From the NCBI RefSeq assembly GCF_042665545.1, contig NZ_JBHTCM010000012.1:1-64000 (forward strand): a stretch of DNA of 64,000 nucleotides, in the 5' to 3' direction. This document shows, piece by piece, positions 1 through 8,026 of the stretch; the first letter of the stretch is position 1; each line of letters starts with the position of its first letter. Source of the DNA: Rhodocista pekingensis (lineage in GTDB: Bacteria > Pseudomonadota > Alphaproteobacteria > Azospirillales > Azospirillaceae). The notes under the pieces are model-generated. The model did no database searches, had not been told where the DNA came from, and saw nothing but the letters and a program-made list of their open reading frames with translations. The translations under genes were made by a program, and so were the position numbers.

Positions 1-191
1 GAATCACAAAATCAGGCCCATGGGAATCCCTAACGACTCCTGTCGCCCGGAAACCGCTCTAATAGGAGAGAACAACCGGCGCCTTTACGGACGCACTGAT
101 ATTGTCAACTTCCTATCGCGCATTGATCCATCGCGGCTTCCTTGGCGGCGCGGATATATTGATGTTGACCTGCCCCCCTGATCTCCTCCGC
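1..191. other. Left-edge segment with no recognised gene
   Basis: No open frame with a credible start is seen here. The sequence is less GC-rich than the rest of the window, like the neighbouring island. I looked for the partner of the putative transposon end seen near 2880-2903 and did not find a convincing inverted copy. Confidence 0.4.
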
Positions 192-413
192 TCAGAAAGG
201 CGCCTGTCCACTGGACATGACAAAGTGGGATGCCTCTCCGCTAAGGGGGCAGCTCATGCGCACGTCCGGGTCAATGCTGTCGAGCTGGATCGCTTGGCGG
301 AGGAAAGGGGCTTTCTTGCCCCCCATGCCATCCCCTATGCTTCTTTCGGGTGCGATGAGCGCATCGGCGGGCAGGCCGGGAGCGCGGGTTCCCAGCATAT
401 CGGCAATGTTCAT
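192..413 (-). CDS. Small hypothetical protein, last ORF of the transposon-linked operon
   Basis: This is a 73-residue frame with no recognised family. The ATG at 413 is preceded by AGGAGTGAGG about six bases upstream, a good ribosome binding site, which is the main reason to call it. It lies 29 bases after the stop of the 52-residue ORF on the same strand, with a strong hairpin between them. The product has no obvious signal peptide or membrane segment. It could be a degenerate remnant, because an overlapping plus-strand frame also exists at 217-426 but lacks a comparable ribosome binding site. Function unknown. Confidence 0.35.
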   Translation of the reverse strand: MNIADMLGTRAPGLPADALIAPERSIGDGMGGKKAPFLRQAIQLDSIDPDVRMSCPLSGEASHFVMSSGQAPF

Positions 414-431
414 GCCTCACTCCTGAATCAA

Positions 432-457
432 GAAGCCCCGGATCACTCCGGGGCTTC
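432..457 (-). terminator. Perfect hairpin at the end of the PIN operon
   Basis: The arms GAAGCCCCGGA and TCCGGGGCTTC pair over 11 bp with a four-base loop. The loop contains the stop codon of the 52-residue ORF. The sequence after the stem on the minus strand is TTGATTC, so the U-tract is weak. It may be a terminator, or an attenuator ahead of the next ORF. Confidence 0.5.
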
Positions 458-601
458 GTCGTTTCCAGCCTTCGGCTCGGGGCCGGGTTTCACCTTGGCT
501 ATCCGCCTGAGCTTGTCCTCAAAGGCGGCTTCGGATTCGTCGCATTCGAGTTCGCGGGCCGCTTCTTTGAAGCGTTTCAGTTGTTCGCCGGAATCAGCCA
601 T
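443..601 (-). CDS. 52-aa small charged protein coupled to the PIN gene
   Basis: ATG at 601 opens 52 codons, and the stop lies at 443-445. The start overlaps the end of the PIN-domain gene by eight bases (ATGGCTGA), the signature of translational coupling. The product is highly charged: the first 35 residues are predicted helical with alternating Glu/Lys/Arg, followed by a Pro/Gly/Glu-rich tail. There is no known family. Position and size would suit a small partner of the PIN protein, such as an inhibitor, but nothing in the sequence proves that. Confidence 0.5.
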   Translation of the reverse strand: MADSGEQLKRFKEAARELECDESEAAFEDKLRRIAKVKPGPEPKAGNDEAPE

Positions 602-1142
602 TGGCATCCGTCATATAATCAAGCAACGGCATGTCACGTTTGGGAGGCGTGGGCGGCAAGGGCAACTCCTCCAAACCCACGACAGACAGCCCAGCAGACG
701 GCGCCATGGCTCTGATGTCTGCGTCATTGGAGTAGATGGTGGCCGCGCGACGGACCTTCGCAATCGCGACGATCTGCCTGTCTACTTTCACCTTCTGCCA
801 ATCGCCCTGCGCTCCCCCTCGCTTGTCACCGGCCGCGCGGGCCTCACTGCACATGATTGCCGCCTCTTGGGCCGCCAGTATGTCAAAAGAGTCTATGCTG
901 AAAGCCGCAGATTTGGACAACTTCTCCACATAGGCCAATCCCGCCCTGCCTGCCCGCACCAAGGCTTCGCTGAGGGCTGGTGTAGGGATGCTAATCTTGG
1001 TCTTGTCTGTCTGGAGCCGAGCAACAAGGTAGTCCAGGCGCTCGCGTGCGTCAGGAACTGGCCGGTTACCGGGCGCCATTACCCGCACAAGGTCGGGTGG
1101 CGCAATCAGAACAAGCAGCGTAGTGGTGTCGAAAACGACCAT
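594..1142 (-). CDS. PIN-domain protein (putative VapC-like ribonuclease)
   Basis: The 182-residue protein has the PIN layout: an N-terminal strand ending in Asp5 (VVFDTTTLL), then Glu59, then Asp121 within KVDRQIVAIAK, and Asp140 in the final IYSNDADI motif. These four acidic residues are where PIN nucleases hold Mg2+ or Mn2+. It is longer than typical VapC toxins (about 130-140 residues), with an insertion around residues 20-50 and a Pro-rich C-terminus. The ATG overlaps the stop of the upstream 250-residue gene as ATGA, and its end overlaps the 52-residue ORF. A toxin role is inferred from the fold only. No classical VapB-type antitoxin with a DNA-binding domain is recognisable next to it. 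Confidence 0.8.
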   Translation of the reverse strand: MVVFDTTTLLVLIAPPDLVRVMAPGNRPVPDARERLDYLVARLQTDKTKISIPTPALSEALVRAGRAGLAYVEKLSKSAAFSIDSFDILAAQEAAIMCSEARAAGDKRGGAQGDWQKVKVDRQIVAIAKVRRAATIYSNDADIRAMAPSAGLSVVGLEELPLPPTPPKRDMPLLDYMTDANG

Positions 1143-1894
1143 CAGTGCAGCGCCCCCCCATGCCGGATTTCCATGGCTTCACGCCACAGGTCGTCCGCAC
1201 TGGCCCAGTCCGCGCCTTCTATCGCCCTTAGCTCAGCGACCGCGGAAGTCAGGGGCGTCATATCCAATGGTTCGAAGCTTCTGATTGCGAACCTCTGAAG
1301 CGTCCAGATGCCGTCCTCGTCCCGCGCCCATTTGCCTTGGCCATAAAGCCTCAACTCCCCTTCAAAGAGGAATCTCGCCAACTCTTTGGCAAGGGCCTTA
1401 GAGGCGACGCAACGTGCATGGACAACATGCCCGGACTGGACGCAAACCGGTATCTCGTCGCGCGTTCCTCCAACGCGGATGATTGTGCCATCTATGCTGC
1501 CCGCACCGGGTACGCCGGATAACTTCACCGGCTCGGGGGCATCTTTGCCCGGAAACATCAAAACCCTGGCATCTCGCCCGACAGGTTGGAGCTCGCCCAC
1601 GCTCCGGTCTTCACGAAGCTTCTTGTTCAAAGCGCGATAGGCGTCCATGTGGACGACATCTGCCGTGCCCTGCTCAATGTCGTCTATCCTGGCATCAACA
1701 AGCGGGCTTGCATCCCGCTCAACAGAGTGGACGAGTCCAATACTGCTGCGCACCAACTCGACGAAATGCACTTTGGATGGCTCGCCCAGCATCCGCGCAA
1801 GATCGGCCATGTATTCGGCAAGACGACTCATCGGGAGAGTACCTATCGTGTACTCCCCCTTAATCTTGAACACATACTTCTGAACGTCATCCAT
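1142..1894 (-). CDS. Unknown 250-aa protein between transposase and PIN gene
   Basis: I do not recognise this family by name. The protein is soluble and acidic. An N-terminal segment (residues 1-75) alternates a beta strand, a helix beginning LPMSRLAEYMADLA, and a strand ending in a valine-rich stretch. The middle (110-200) looks beta-rich and the C-terminus helical. There is no signal peptide or membrane segment. It begins 20 bases after the transposase stop and ends with an ATGA overlap onto the PIN gene, so all three are probably co-transcribed. It could be the regulator or partner of the PIN nuclease, or an unrelated passenger function. Confidence 0.7.
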   Translation of the reverse strand: MDDVQKYVFKIKGEYTIGTLPMSRLAEYMADLARMLGEPSKVHFVELVRSSIGLVHSVERDASPLVDARIDDIEQGTADVVHMDAYRALNKKLREDRSVGELQPVGRDARVLMFPGKDAPEPVKLSGVPGAGSIDGTIIRVGGTRDEIPVCVQSGHVVHARCVASKALAKELARFLFEGELRLYGQGKWARDEDGIWTLQRFAIRSFEPLDMTPLTSAVAELRAIEGADWASADDLWREAMEIRHGGALH

Positions 1895-1914
1895 TTGCCG
1901 CCTGCCGGAATGAC

Positions 1915-2838
1915 TTAGTTCGTTACGAACGAGTCCCGGTACATCAACCGCTTGCCGACGACCCCAGCGAGGGCAACAGATGCCCGCTCACTGTCAGTGA
2001 GTCTACGCTCATTGTACCGAAATTCAAATTCCGCCAGATAGCGATGCAGGTGCTTTTTGGCGCAGTGCTGGTACACGCCCTTCATGCCCCGCTTGAAGAT
2101 GCTGAAATAGCCTTCGATCGTGTTCGTGTGGACAGGGCCGCGACCGTACTCACCCTTGTTGTGGCGAACCACGCCGTGGGCAGCGAACTCGCGGGACAGG
2201 TGGACGTACTGACCGGCTTCGTCGGTGCAGACCGTGCTTTCCGGGGCGATGTTCGCCTTGAGGATCGGGGTCAAGTCCTTCGCCTTGAGGCTGTCCACCA
2301 CCATGGAACGTGCGCGGCCCGTCTTGCGGTCCACCAGCGCCAGCACCTTGAACTTGTGAGCGTAGCCACGGCCCTTCTTCTCACCATGCGGCTTTATGGT
2401 GCGGTCGGTGCCGATGAACGTCTCGTCCACCTCGACCGTCTCGCCCTCGCCGCCCATCGGCTCGAAGCCGAGGACGCTCATCGCCTCACGGAGACGGTGC
2501 GTCATGAACCAAGCCGTCTTGTACGTCACCTCCAGCACGCGGTGGAGCTGGTGAGAGCTGATGCCCTTCTTGGAGGAGCAGAGCAGGTAGCAGGCCTGGA
2601 ACCACTTGTAGAGCGGAACGTGGCTGGACTCGAACACCGTGCCGACCTTCACCGTGAACTGCTTGCGGCACTGGTAGCACTTGTGGACGCCGATCCGGGT
2701 CGCGCTGCCCGCCAGCTTTCCGATCCGCTCCACGCCGCCGCAGTGCGGGCACATCGGGCCGTTCGGCCACACGATGCTCTCCAGTTTCGCGTAAGCAGCG
2801 GCTTCGTCGTGGAAGTACGGGGCGGACAGGACGGACAT
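1915..2838 (-). mobile_element. IS1595-family (ISXO2-like) transposase gene
   Basis: The 307-residue protein has the two hallmarks of IS1595 transposases. The N-terminal zinc ribbon has Cys30-x2-Cys33 and Cys54-x2-Cys57. The catalytic DDE-type core has Asp138 (VEVDETFIG), Asp206 (CTDEAGQY) and the Asn239/Glu242 region in HTNTIEGYFS. Length fits the family and no frameshift is seen, so it could be active. The ATG at 2838 has GAGGAG upstream. Genes downstream on the same strand follow after only 20 bases, consistent with IS1595 elements that carry passenger genes. Terminal repeats could not be paired inside the window. Confidence 0.93.
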
Positions 2839-2879
2839 AGGGGCGTCTCCTCTATGCCCCGACGGTAGCGCCCCAGCAT

Positions 2880-2903
2880 GGGTTTGTAAAGTATATAATC
2901 ACC
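2880..2903. repeat. Candidate right terminal end of the IS1595-type element
   Basis: Read inward on the minus strand this is GGTGATTATATACTTTACA followed by AACCC. It is strongly AT-rich against a GC-rich background and lies just upstream of the transposase, where a terminal repeat and inward promoter (TATACT-like -10) are expected. No matching inverted copy was found between 1 and 1900, so the assignment is tentative. Confidence 0.3.
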
Positions 2904-3017
2904 TTTTTTATGGCGGGCAGGCAGTGCGAAGGGCTTGTAACGGAAGGGAAGTCTCTCGCCAAAAGGGAACGGGGGCGCTAGCCTGCGGGACACACCCGAC
3001 CCTTCCCAAGAGCCACG

Positions 3018-3542
3018 ATGCGCCGTCCGTCCCTTCCGGTCCTGCTGCTCGGCCTGCCGGTTCTGCTGGCCGCGGCTCCCGCCTCCGCCCAACCCGTTCC
3101 GCCCGTGGCCGCCGTGCTCGGCTGCCTCGACCTGCCCGACGGTCCGGAGCGGCTGGCCTGCTTCAACCGCACCGTTCCGGCGCTGCGGGCCACCGTGCCG
3201 CCGGCGGCCTCGTCCGGGGTCGCGCCGCGCGTGGGGGCCGTGCCCGCTCCCCCGGCGGCGGCGCCCGACCAGTCCTTCGCCGCCGAACAGCTTCCCCGCG
3301 CGACCGAGCCGGGGGCGGAGCCGGTCCGCATGACCGCCACGGTTACGGAGGTCGGCCGCGACCCGTCCACCGGCCGCCTGCTGGTGACGCTGGACAACGG
3401 CCAAGTCTGGATGCAGCGCGAGGCTGCCGCCATCCGGCTGAAGACCGGCATGACCGTGACCGTCAAACCCGGCCTGTTCGGCAGCTATGCCATGGTGCCG
3501 GAGGACGGGGCGACGATGATGAAGGTGCGGCGGGTGCGCTGA
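3018..3542 (+). CDS. Exported hypothetical protein with a CLxx...ERLACF motif
   Basis: The 174-residue protein starts with a Sec signal peptide (residues 1-25, cleavage after ASA). A short motif follows in which a Cys-Leu pair precedes ERLACFN about 15 residues later, a pattern seen in many small periplasmic proteobacterial proteins. A Pro/Ala-rich linker (55-95) leads to a C-terminal beta-rich domain (105-174) reminiscent of small OB-like folds, containing DNGQVW. It is the first host gene beyond the transposon and faces the convergent dnaJ-like gene. Function unknown; periplasmic location is well supported. Confidence 0.7.
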   Translation: MRRPSLPVLLLGLPVLLAAAPASAQPVPPVAAVLGCLDLPDGPERLACFNRTVPALRATVPPAASSGVAPRVGAVPAPPAAAPDQSFAAEQLPRATEPGAEPVRMTATVTEVGRDPSTGRLLVTLDNGQVWMQREAAAIRLKTGMTVTVKPGLFGSYAMVPEDGATMMKVRRVR

Positions 3543-3599
3543 TTCCGGAGTCCCGGCGACCGCGATCGGGTGCCGGGATGCCCGCGCCGCCGGGTTCCG

Positions 3600-4499
3600 T
3601 CAGCCCAGCCCGGCCTTGCGCCGGACGTCGTAGTCGTGGGACTTCGCCCACTTCTCCACGAAGGCGGTCAGATCCGCGTCCGGCCGTTCGGGCAGAACCA
3701 CGGTCAGCTTCACGTACTGGTCGCCGTGCGCCTTGCGCTCGGGGCTGAAGACCCCCTTGCCCTTGAGCCGCAGCACGCTGCCGGTGTTCGACCCCTTCGG
3801 CACCTTCACCGCCACCAGCCCGTCCAGCGTGGGCACCTTGATGGTGGCGCCCAGCAGGGCCTCCTGCAAGGTCACCGGCACATCCAGATGGATGTCGTCC
3901 TCGCGGCGGACGAAGTAGGGATGGGGGTCGACATGCACCTCCACGATGGCATCGCCCGCCGGGGCGCCGCCGATCCCGGCCAGCCCCTGGCCCTTCAGGC
4001 GCAGCTTGGTCTGGTCGCGGGTGCCCGGCGGGATCGTGACGTCGATGCTCTTGCCCGTGGACAGGGTCAGGCGCCGCTTCGTGCCCAGGCAGGCGTCGGT
4101 GAAGGGGACGGTGACGGAATAGGCGACATCCGATCCGCGTCCCTTGCCGCCCGTGCTGTAGCGGCGGCGGCTGGCGCCGAACAGATCGGCGAACGGGTCG
4201 TCGGAGAAGTCGAAGGGATCGTCGCGGCCGGCGCCGGCATAGGCGCGGCGGAAGGAACGGTCCGGCCGCTCCGCGCCTGCGGCGTCGATCTCGCCGCGGT
4301 CGAAGCGCGCCCGCTTGTCGGCATCCGACAGCAGGCTGTAGGCGCCGTTCACTTCCTTGAACTTCAGCTCGATGTCCGTGCGGCCCGGATTGAGGTCCGG
4401 GTGGTACTGCTTGGCCAGACGCCGATATGCCTGTTTGATCTCCTCGGCGGACGCTGTCCGACCGACGCCGAGGATTTGGTAGGGATCGCGCATGGTCAC
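3600..4499 (-). CDS. cbpA: DnaJ-class co-chaperone (CbpA-like, no zinc finger)
   Basis: This is a J-domain protein of about 297-299 residues. The J domain occupies residues 4-70 and carries the HPD tripeptide (33-35) that stimulates DnaK ATPase activity. A Gly/Phe/Asp-rich linker (85-118) follows, then the two-part DnaJ C-terminal substrate-binding domain (120-290). The four CxxCxGxG zinc motifs of true DnaJ are absent, placing it with CbpA-type cytosolic co-chaperones. The start may be GTG at 4499 or, more conventionally, ATG at 4493; neither has a strong ribosome binding site. DnaK is not in the window. Confidence 0.9.
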   Translation of the reverse strand: MTMRDPYQILGVGRTASAEEIKQAYRRLAKQYHPDLNPGRTDIELKFKEVNGAYSLLSDADKRARFDRGEIDAAGAERPDRSFRRAYAGAGRDDPFDFSDDPFADLFGASRRRYSTGGKGRGSDVAYSVTVPFTDACLGTKRRLTLSTGKSIDVTIPPGTRDQTKLRLKGQGLAGIGGAPAGDAIVEVHVDPHPYFVRREDDIHLDVPVTLQEALLGATIKVPTLDGLVAVKVPKGSNTGSVLRLKGKGVFSPERKAHGDQYVKLTVVLPERPDADLTAFVEKWAKSHDYDVRRKAGLG

Positions 4500-4598
4500 C
4501 GCAATTTATAGGACAGGTTGTCCCGGCATCCTACGCCGGCCACGCCGCCGGTCAAGCGGCGGGCCGGTGATCAGGAAGGGAACGCTGTCCCGCGCCGG

Positions 4599-5072
4599 TC
4601 AGCTCACGATCTTCCAGGAGCCGTCGGGCTGCTGGCAGGCCTGACCGTAGGCTTCCTCGCTGCGGCCACCGACCGTGATGCGCTGCTGGAACTCGCGGCA
4701 ATAGGCGCCGGCCTGGGTGCGGCCCTCCCGGGTCGGGGTGACGACGACGCGGTTGCCGTTGTCGGGATTGTCCCAGATGATCGGCTGGTTCAGCGGGGTG
4801 GAGCGGTCCCAGGCCGTGCGGGTGTTGCGCTCCAGCGCCAACTGGTCGGCGCGGTCGAGAGAGGCACCGACCTCGGACCCGATCAGCGCACCGAGCAGCA
4901 CGCCGGCGCCGGTCGCCCACAGGCGGCCCGAGCCCCCGCCGATCTGCGAACCGGCGAGACCGCCGGCAAGACCGCCGAGGACGGCGCCCGCCCCCTGCTT
5001 CTGACCTCCCGTTGACGTGCAGCCGGCCAGCATGGCGGCGGTGACGGCGACGAGAACGACTTTCCGGATCAT
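4599..5072 (-). CDS. Glycine-zipper outer-membrane lipoprotein (17 kDa antigen-like)
   Basis: The 157-residue protein has a lipoprotein signal peptide with lipobox LAGC (lipidated Cys18). A glycine-zipper segment (residues about 27-75) has Gly every fourth position, as in the rickettsial 17 kDa surface antigen and related two-helix membrane-inserting proteins. The C-terminal soluble domain (80-157) contains two conserved-looking cysteines (YCREFQ and QACQQ) typical of this family. Predicted location is the outer-membrane inner leaflet. The gene is divergent from pdxH with 152 bases between the starts. Confidence 0.85.
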   Translation of the reverse strand: MIRKVVLVAVTAAMLAGCTSTGGQKQGAGAVLGGLAGGLAGSQIGGGSGRLWATGAGVLLGALIGSEVGASLDRADQLALERNTRTAWDRSTPLNQPIIWDNPDNGNRVVVTPTREGRTQAGAYCREFQQRITVGGRSEEAYGQACQQPDGSWKIVS

Positions 5073-5224
5073 GGTGCTGCCTCTTGAGGGAAGCCTGCGG
5101 ATGCGCTGGGCGGGACCGCCGGCCTTCGGGTAACCGAAACTCCGGTCGGGACGTCTGCCATGCGGCTCCGGGCATGGACAAGGATTTAATGATCCCTATT
5201 GTCGTGGGCAATTCCGGCGCAACT

Positions 5225-5857
5225 ATGACACAGGTCACCGCCATGAATGCCGCGCCCAGCCCGCTGTCGCCCGCCGAGGCCCCCGCCGATCCGTTCCTCT
5301 TCTTCCGCGACTGGCTGGCGGAAGCGGAGCGGACCGAGCCCAACGATCCCACCGCCATGTCGCTGGCGACCGTCGATGCCGACGGCCGGCCCAGCGTGCG
5401 CATCGTCCTGCTGAAAAGGCTGGATGACCGCGGCTTCGTCTTCTACACGAACACGGAAAGCCGCAAGGGGCTCCAGCTCGCGGCGCGGCCGGTGGCGGCG
5501 CTCTGCTTCCACTGGAAGAGCCTGCGCCGTCAGGTCCGCATCGAGGGTGCCGTGGAGCCGGTGACGGAGGCCGAGGCCGACGCCTATTTCGCCTCCCGCC
5601 CGCGCGGCAGCCGCATCGGCGCCTGGGCCTCGCAGCAGTCGCGTCCGCTGGAGTCGCGCGCCGTGCTGGAGCGCCGCGTGGCCGAGACGGAGACCCGCTA
5701 CGACGGGCAGGAGGTGCCGCGGCCGCCGCACTGGTCGGGTTACCGTGTCCTGCCGGACGACATCGAGTTCTGGCAGGATGGCGAGTTCCGCCTGCACGAT
5801 CGCTTCCGTTACCGGCTCTCGGCGGCGGGCTGGACCTGCCAGCGCCTCTACCCGTAA
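5225..5857 (+). CDS. pdxH: Pyridoxamine 5'-phosphate oxidase
   Basis: The enzyme makes pyridoxal 5'-phosphate by FMN-dependent oxidation of pyridoxine or pyridoxamine 5'-phosphate. The FMN-binding split-barrel motif RIVLLK, the central FYTN and SRKG residues, the substrate-site RPRGSRIGAWASQQS segment and the conserved C-terminal CQRLYP are all present. The open frame extends upstream to 5084, but ATG at 5225 gives 210 residues, close to the 218 of E. coli PdxH, and removes a non-homologous leader. ATG at 5243 is an alternative. The cytosolic homodimeric form is expected from the family. Confidence 0.95.
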   Translation: MTQVTAMNAAPSPLSPAEAPADPFLFFRDWLAEAERTEPNDPTAMSLATVDADGRPSVRIVLLKRLDDRGFVFYTNTESRKGLQLAARPVAALCFHWKSLRRQVRIEGAVEPVTEAEADAYFASRPRGSRIGAWASQQSRPLESRAVLERRVAETETRYDGQEVPRPPHWSGYRVLPDDIEFWQDGEFRLHDRFRYRLSAAGWTCQRLYP

Positions 5858-5932
5858 GGTCCCGGCGCGCGAAAGCCGGGAAGCCGGGCTTCCGCAGCCG
5901 CGGGGCCTGTCGGGAAAGCACATCGGGGCGTC

Positions 5933-6898
5933 ATGAACACCGATCGCATGCAGGACCGGGAAAGCGCGGCGCGCTGGCGGCGGCGGGCGGCCTATGCCAG
6001 CATCGCCGTGGCGCTGACGCTGATCGCGGTGAAGCTCGCCACCTATCTGGGCACCGGGTCCGTCAGCATCCTTTCCTCGCTGATCGATTCAAGCGTGGAT
6101 GCGCTCGCCTCCGTCGTCACCCTGCTGGGCGTGGCGCAGGCGCTGACGCCGCCCGATGCCGCGCACCGGTTCGGCCACGGCAAGGCCGAACCGCTGGCGG
6201 CGCTGGCGCAGTCCGCCTTCATCACCGGGTCGGCCGTCTTCCTGGGCTATGAGGCGATCGGCCGGCTGGTCGATCCCCGCCCCGTGGACTCCACCGGCCT
6301 GGGCATCGCCGTGATGATCTTCGCCATCGTCATGACGGCGGGGCTGGTGACCTTCCAGCGCTGGGTGATCGAACGCACGGGCTCCATCGCCATCGACGCG
6401 GACAGCCTGCACTACCGCGGCGACCTGCTGATGAACCTGGCCGTGATCGCGGCCCTGGTGCTGACCCGGGTTACCGGGGCCGGGTACTGGGACCCGCTGT
6501 TCGCCCTGGGCATCGCCGGCTTCCTGGTCTGGAACGCCCTGCGCATCGCCGAGACGGCGCTGGACGTCCTGATGGACAGGGAACTGCCCGACGACGACCG
6601 GGCGCGGGTGGTGGCGCTGGTCCTGGCGCACCCGCAGGCGCGGGGCCTGCACGACCTGCGCACCCGCTCCACCGGGGTCGGCCAGCACATCGACTTCCAC
6701 CTGGAACTGGACAGCGACCTGACCCTGGCTGAAGCGCACGACATCACCGACGAGATCGAGCTGCGCCTGCGCGAGGCCTTCCCGTCGGCGGACTTCAGCA
6801 TCCACCAGGAACCCGAGGGCCTGGACGACGACCGGCTGGACAACCGCATCGCGGAGGCGCGGGCGGCCGCCCGCAACGGGCTCCTGTCCGGACGATGA
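5933..6898 (+). CDS. Cation diffusion facilitator transporter (FieF/YiiP type)
   Basis: This 321-residue inner-membrane protein has about six transmembrane helices in residues 18-215 and a cytosolic C-terminal metal-binding domain (220-300). The transport site is recognisable: Asp52 and Asp56 in helix II (SLIDSSVDAL) and the HYRGDLLMN segment in helix V that supplies the matching His and Asp of YiiP. The loop motif HRFGHGKAEPLAAL follows helix II. CDF proteins exchange Zn2+ or Fe2+ for protons to remove excess metal. Substrate cannot be fixed from sequence; the two-Asp plus His/Asp site favours Zn2+/Cd2+/Fe2+. It starts 75 bases after pdxH on the same strand. Confidence 0.93.
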   Translation: MNTDRMQDRESAARWRRRAAYASIAVALTLIAVKLATYLGTGSVSILSSLIDSSVDALASVVTLLGVAQALTPPDAAHRFGHGKAEPLAALAQSAFITGSAVFLGYEAIGRLVDPRPVDSTGLGIAVMIFAIVMTAGLVTFQRWVIERTGSIAIDADSLHYRGDLLMNLAVIAALVLTRVTGAGYWDPLFALGIAGFLVWNALRIAETALDVLMDRELPDDDRARVVALVLAHPQARGLHDLRTRSTGVGQHIDFHLELDSDLTLAEAHDITDEIELRLREAFPSADFSIHQEPEGLDDDRLDNRIAEARAAARNGLLSGR

Positions 6899-7080
6899 GG
6901 GGGCGCGGTCAGACAGCCACCCGAGCGGGGCAGGCCAGCGCCCGCGCGGGGCAGGGTCGCGTCGTCGGGGTGGCCCCTGGGTCTGACCCTGTGCGCGCGG
7001 TCACACTTCCGGCCGGGCGCCTGCTCTATCCTTCAGTCTACTGAGACAGGGTCCGGAGGGGTCCGGACCAAGGGGCGGAA

Positions 7081-7911
7081 ATGGACTTCCGAGTCACTTT
7101 CTGGGGCGTGCGCGGCACGTTCCCCTGCGCCTATGCGTCACATCTTGGCTTTGGCGGCAATACGAGCTGTGTCGAAGTGCAGGCCGGTGACAGGACGCTG
7201 CTGCTGGATGCCGGCTCGGGCCTGCGCGCCGCCGGCAAGCATCTGCGGCGCGACGGGATCAAACACGCCACGATGCTGGTGACCCACACGCACTGGGACC
7301 ACATCACGGGGTTTCCCTTCTTCGAGCCGGCCTACTGCCCGGATTTCAGCATGGACATCCTGGGCGGCCACCTCGAAGGCGTCGCCTGCATCAGCGAGGC
7401 GCTCGCCACCTGCATGGAATCGCCGCTGTTTCCGGTGCCGCTGGAGACGATGCGGGCCGATCTCCGCTTCAGCTGGATCCAGCCCGGCGACGTGCTGGAC
7501 ATCGACCGGGGCATCACCATCCGCACGGCGTCGATGAATCACCCCGGCGGCGCCATCGGCTACCGCATCGAGTGCGCCGGCAGGTCGGTCTGCTATGTCA
7601 CGGACACCGAGCATGTGCCGGGGCTGATGGATACCAACATCCTGCGCCTGATCGAAGGCGCGGACATGGTCATCTATGACGCCAGCTACACCGATGAGGA
7701 ATTCGAGCAGCGGCGCGGCTGGGGCCATTCCACCTGGTCGGAGGGCGTGAAGCTCTGCCAGGAAGCGGGGGCACGCCGGCTCTGCCTGTTCCACCACGAC
7801 CCCGATCATGACGACGCCACCATGACGGCGATCGAACGGGCGGCCCGGGAGCGGATGCCGACGGCCTTCGCCGCCCGCGAGGGCACGACCCTGGACCTGC
7901 TCCGCGACTGA
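7081..7911 (+). CDS. MBL-fold metal-dependent hydrolase
   Basis: The 276-residue protein belongs to the metallo-beta-lactamase fold. The metal motif is H69-x-H71-x-D73-H74 within THTHWDH, further ligands are expected in TASMNHPGG and CYVTDTEH, and the terminal LCLFHHDPDHDD supplies the last His. The opening WGVRGTFP with GGNTS is typical of cyclic-phosphodiesterase-like or PhnP-like MBL enzymes often found next to signalling proteins. There is no signal peptide, so it is cytosolic. ATG follows AAGGGGCGGAA. The substrate is not predictable; a phosphodiester is a reasonable guess. Confidence 0.88.
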   Translation: MDFRVTFWGVRGTFPCAYASHLGFGGNTSCVEVQAGDRTLLLDAGSGLRAAGKHLRRDGIKHATMLVTHTHWDHITGFPFFEPAYCPDFSMDILGGHLEGVACISEALATCMESPLFPVPLETMRADLRFSWIQPGDVLDIDRGITIRTASMNHPGGAIGYRIECAGRSVCYVTDTEHVPGLMDTNILRLIEGADMVIYDASYTDEEFEQRRGWGHSTWSEGVKLCQEAGARRLCLFHHDPDHDDATMTAIERAARERMPTAFAAREGTTLDLLRD

Positions 7912-7934
7912 CCGCGGCGCTGTGGCGGCATCCG

Positions 7935-7959
7935 GGAACCGGGCCGACGGCGGCCGGTT
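7935..7959 (+). promoter_or_regulatory. EcfG-like promoter GGAAC-N16-GGTT
   Basis: GGAAC at 7935-7939 and GGTT at 7956-7959 are separated by 16 bases. This is near the alphaproteobacterial general-stress sigma consensus GGAAC-N16/17-CGTT, 68 bases before the ATG at 8027. The second half departs from consensus by one base. Confidence 0.4.
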
Positions 7960-8026
7960 GACCCAGGCGAGCGGGACACGGGCAGGCGCCCGACCGTCCC
8001 GACCCGCAACCGGTCCGGAGTCGCCC

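Noticed and set aside
102..190. Left inverted repeat of the IS1595 element
   Set aside because: TGATATTGTCAACTTCC resembles part of the right end only loosely, with gaps; not strong enough to call.
102..1298. 398-codon plus-strand frame over the PIN operon
   Set aside because: It runs antiparallel to the PIN and 250-aa genes, which have family motifs and coupled starts. Its own translation is Arg/Ser/Pro-rich without domains.
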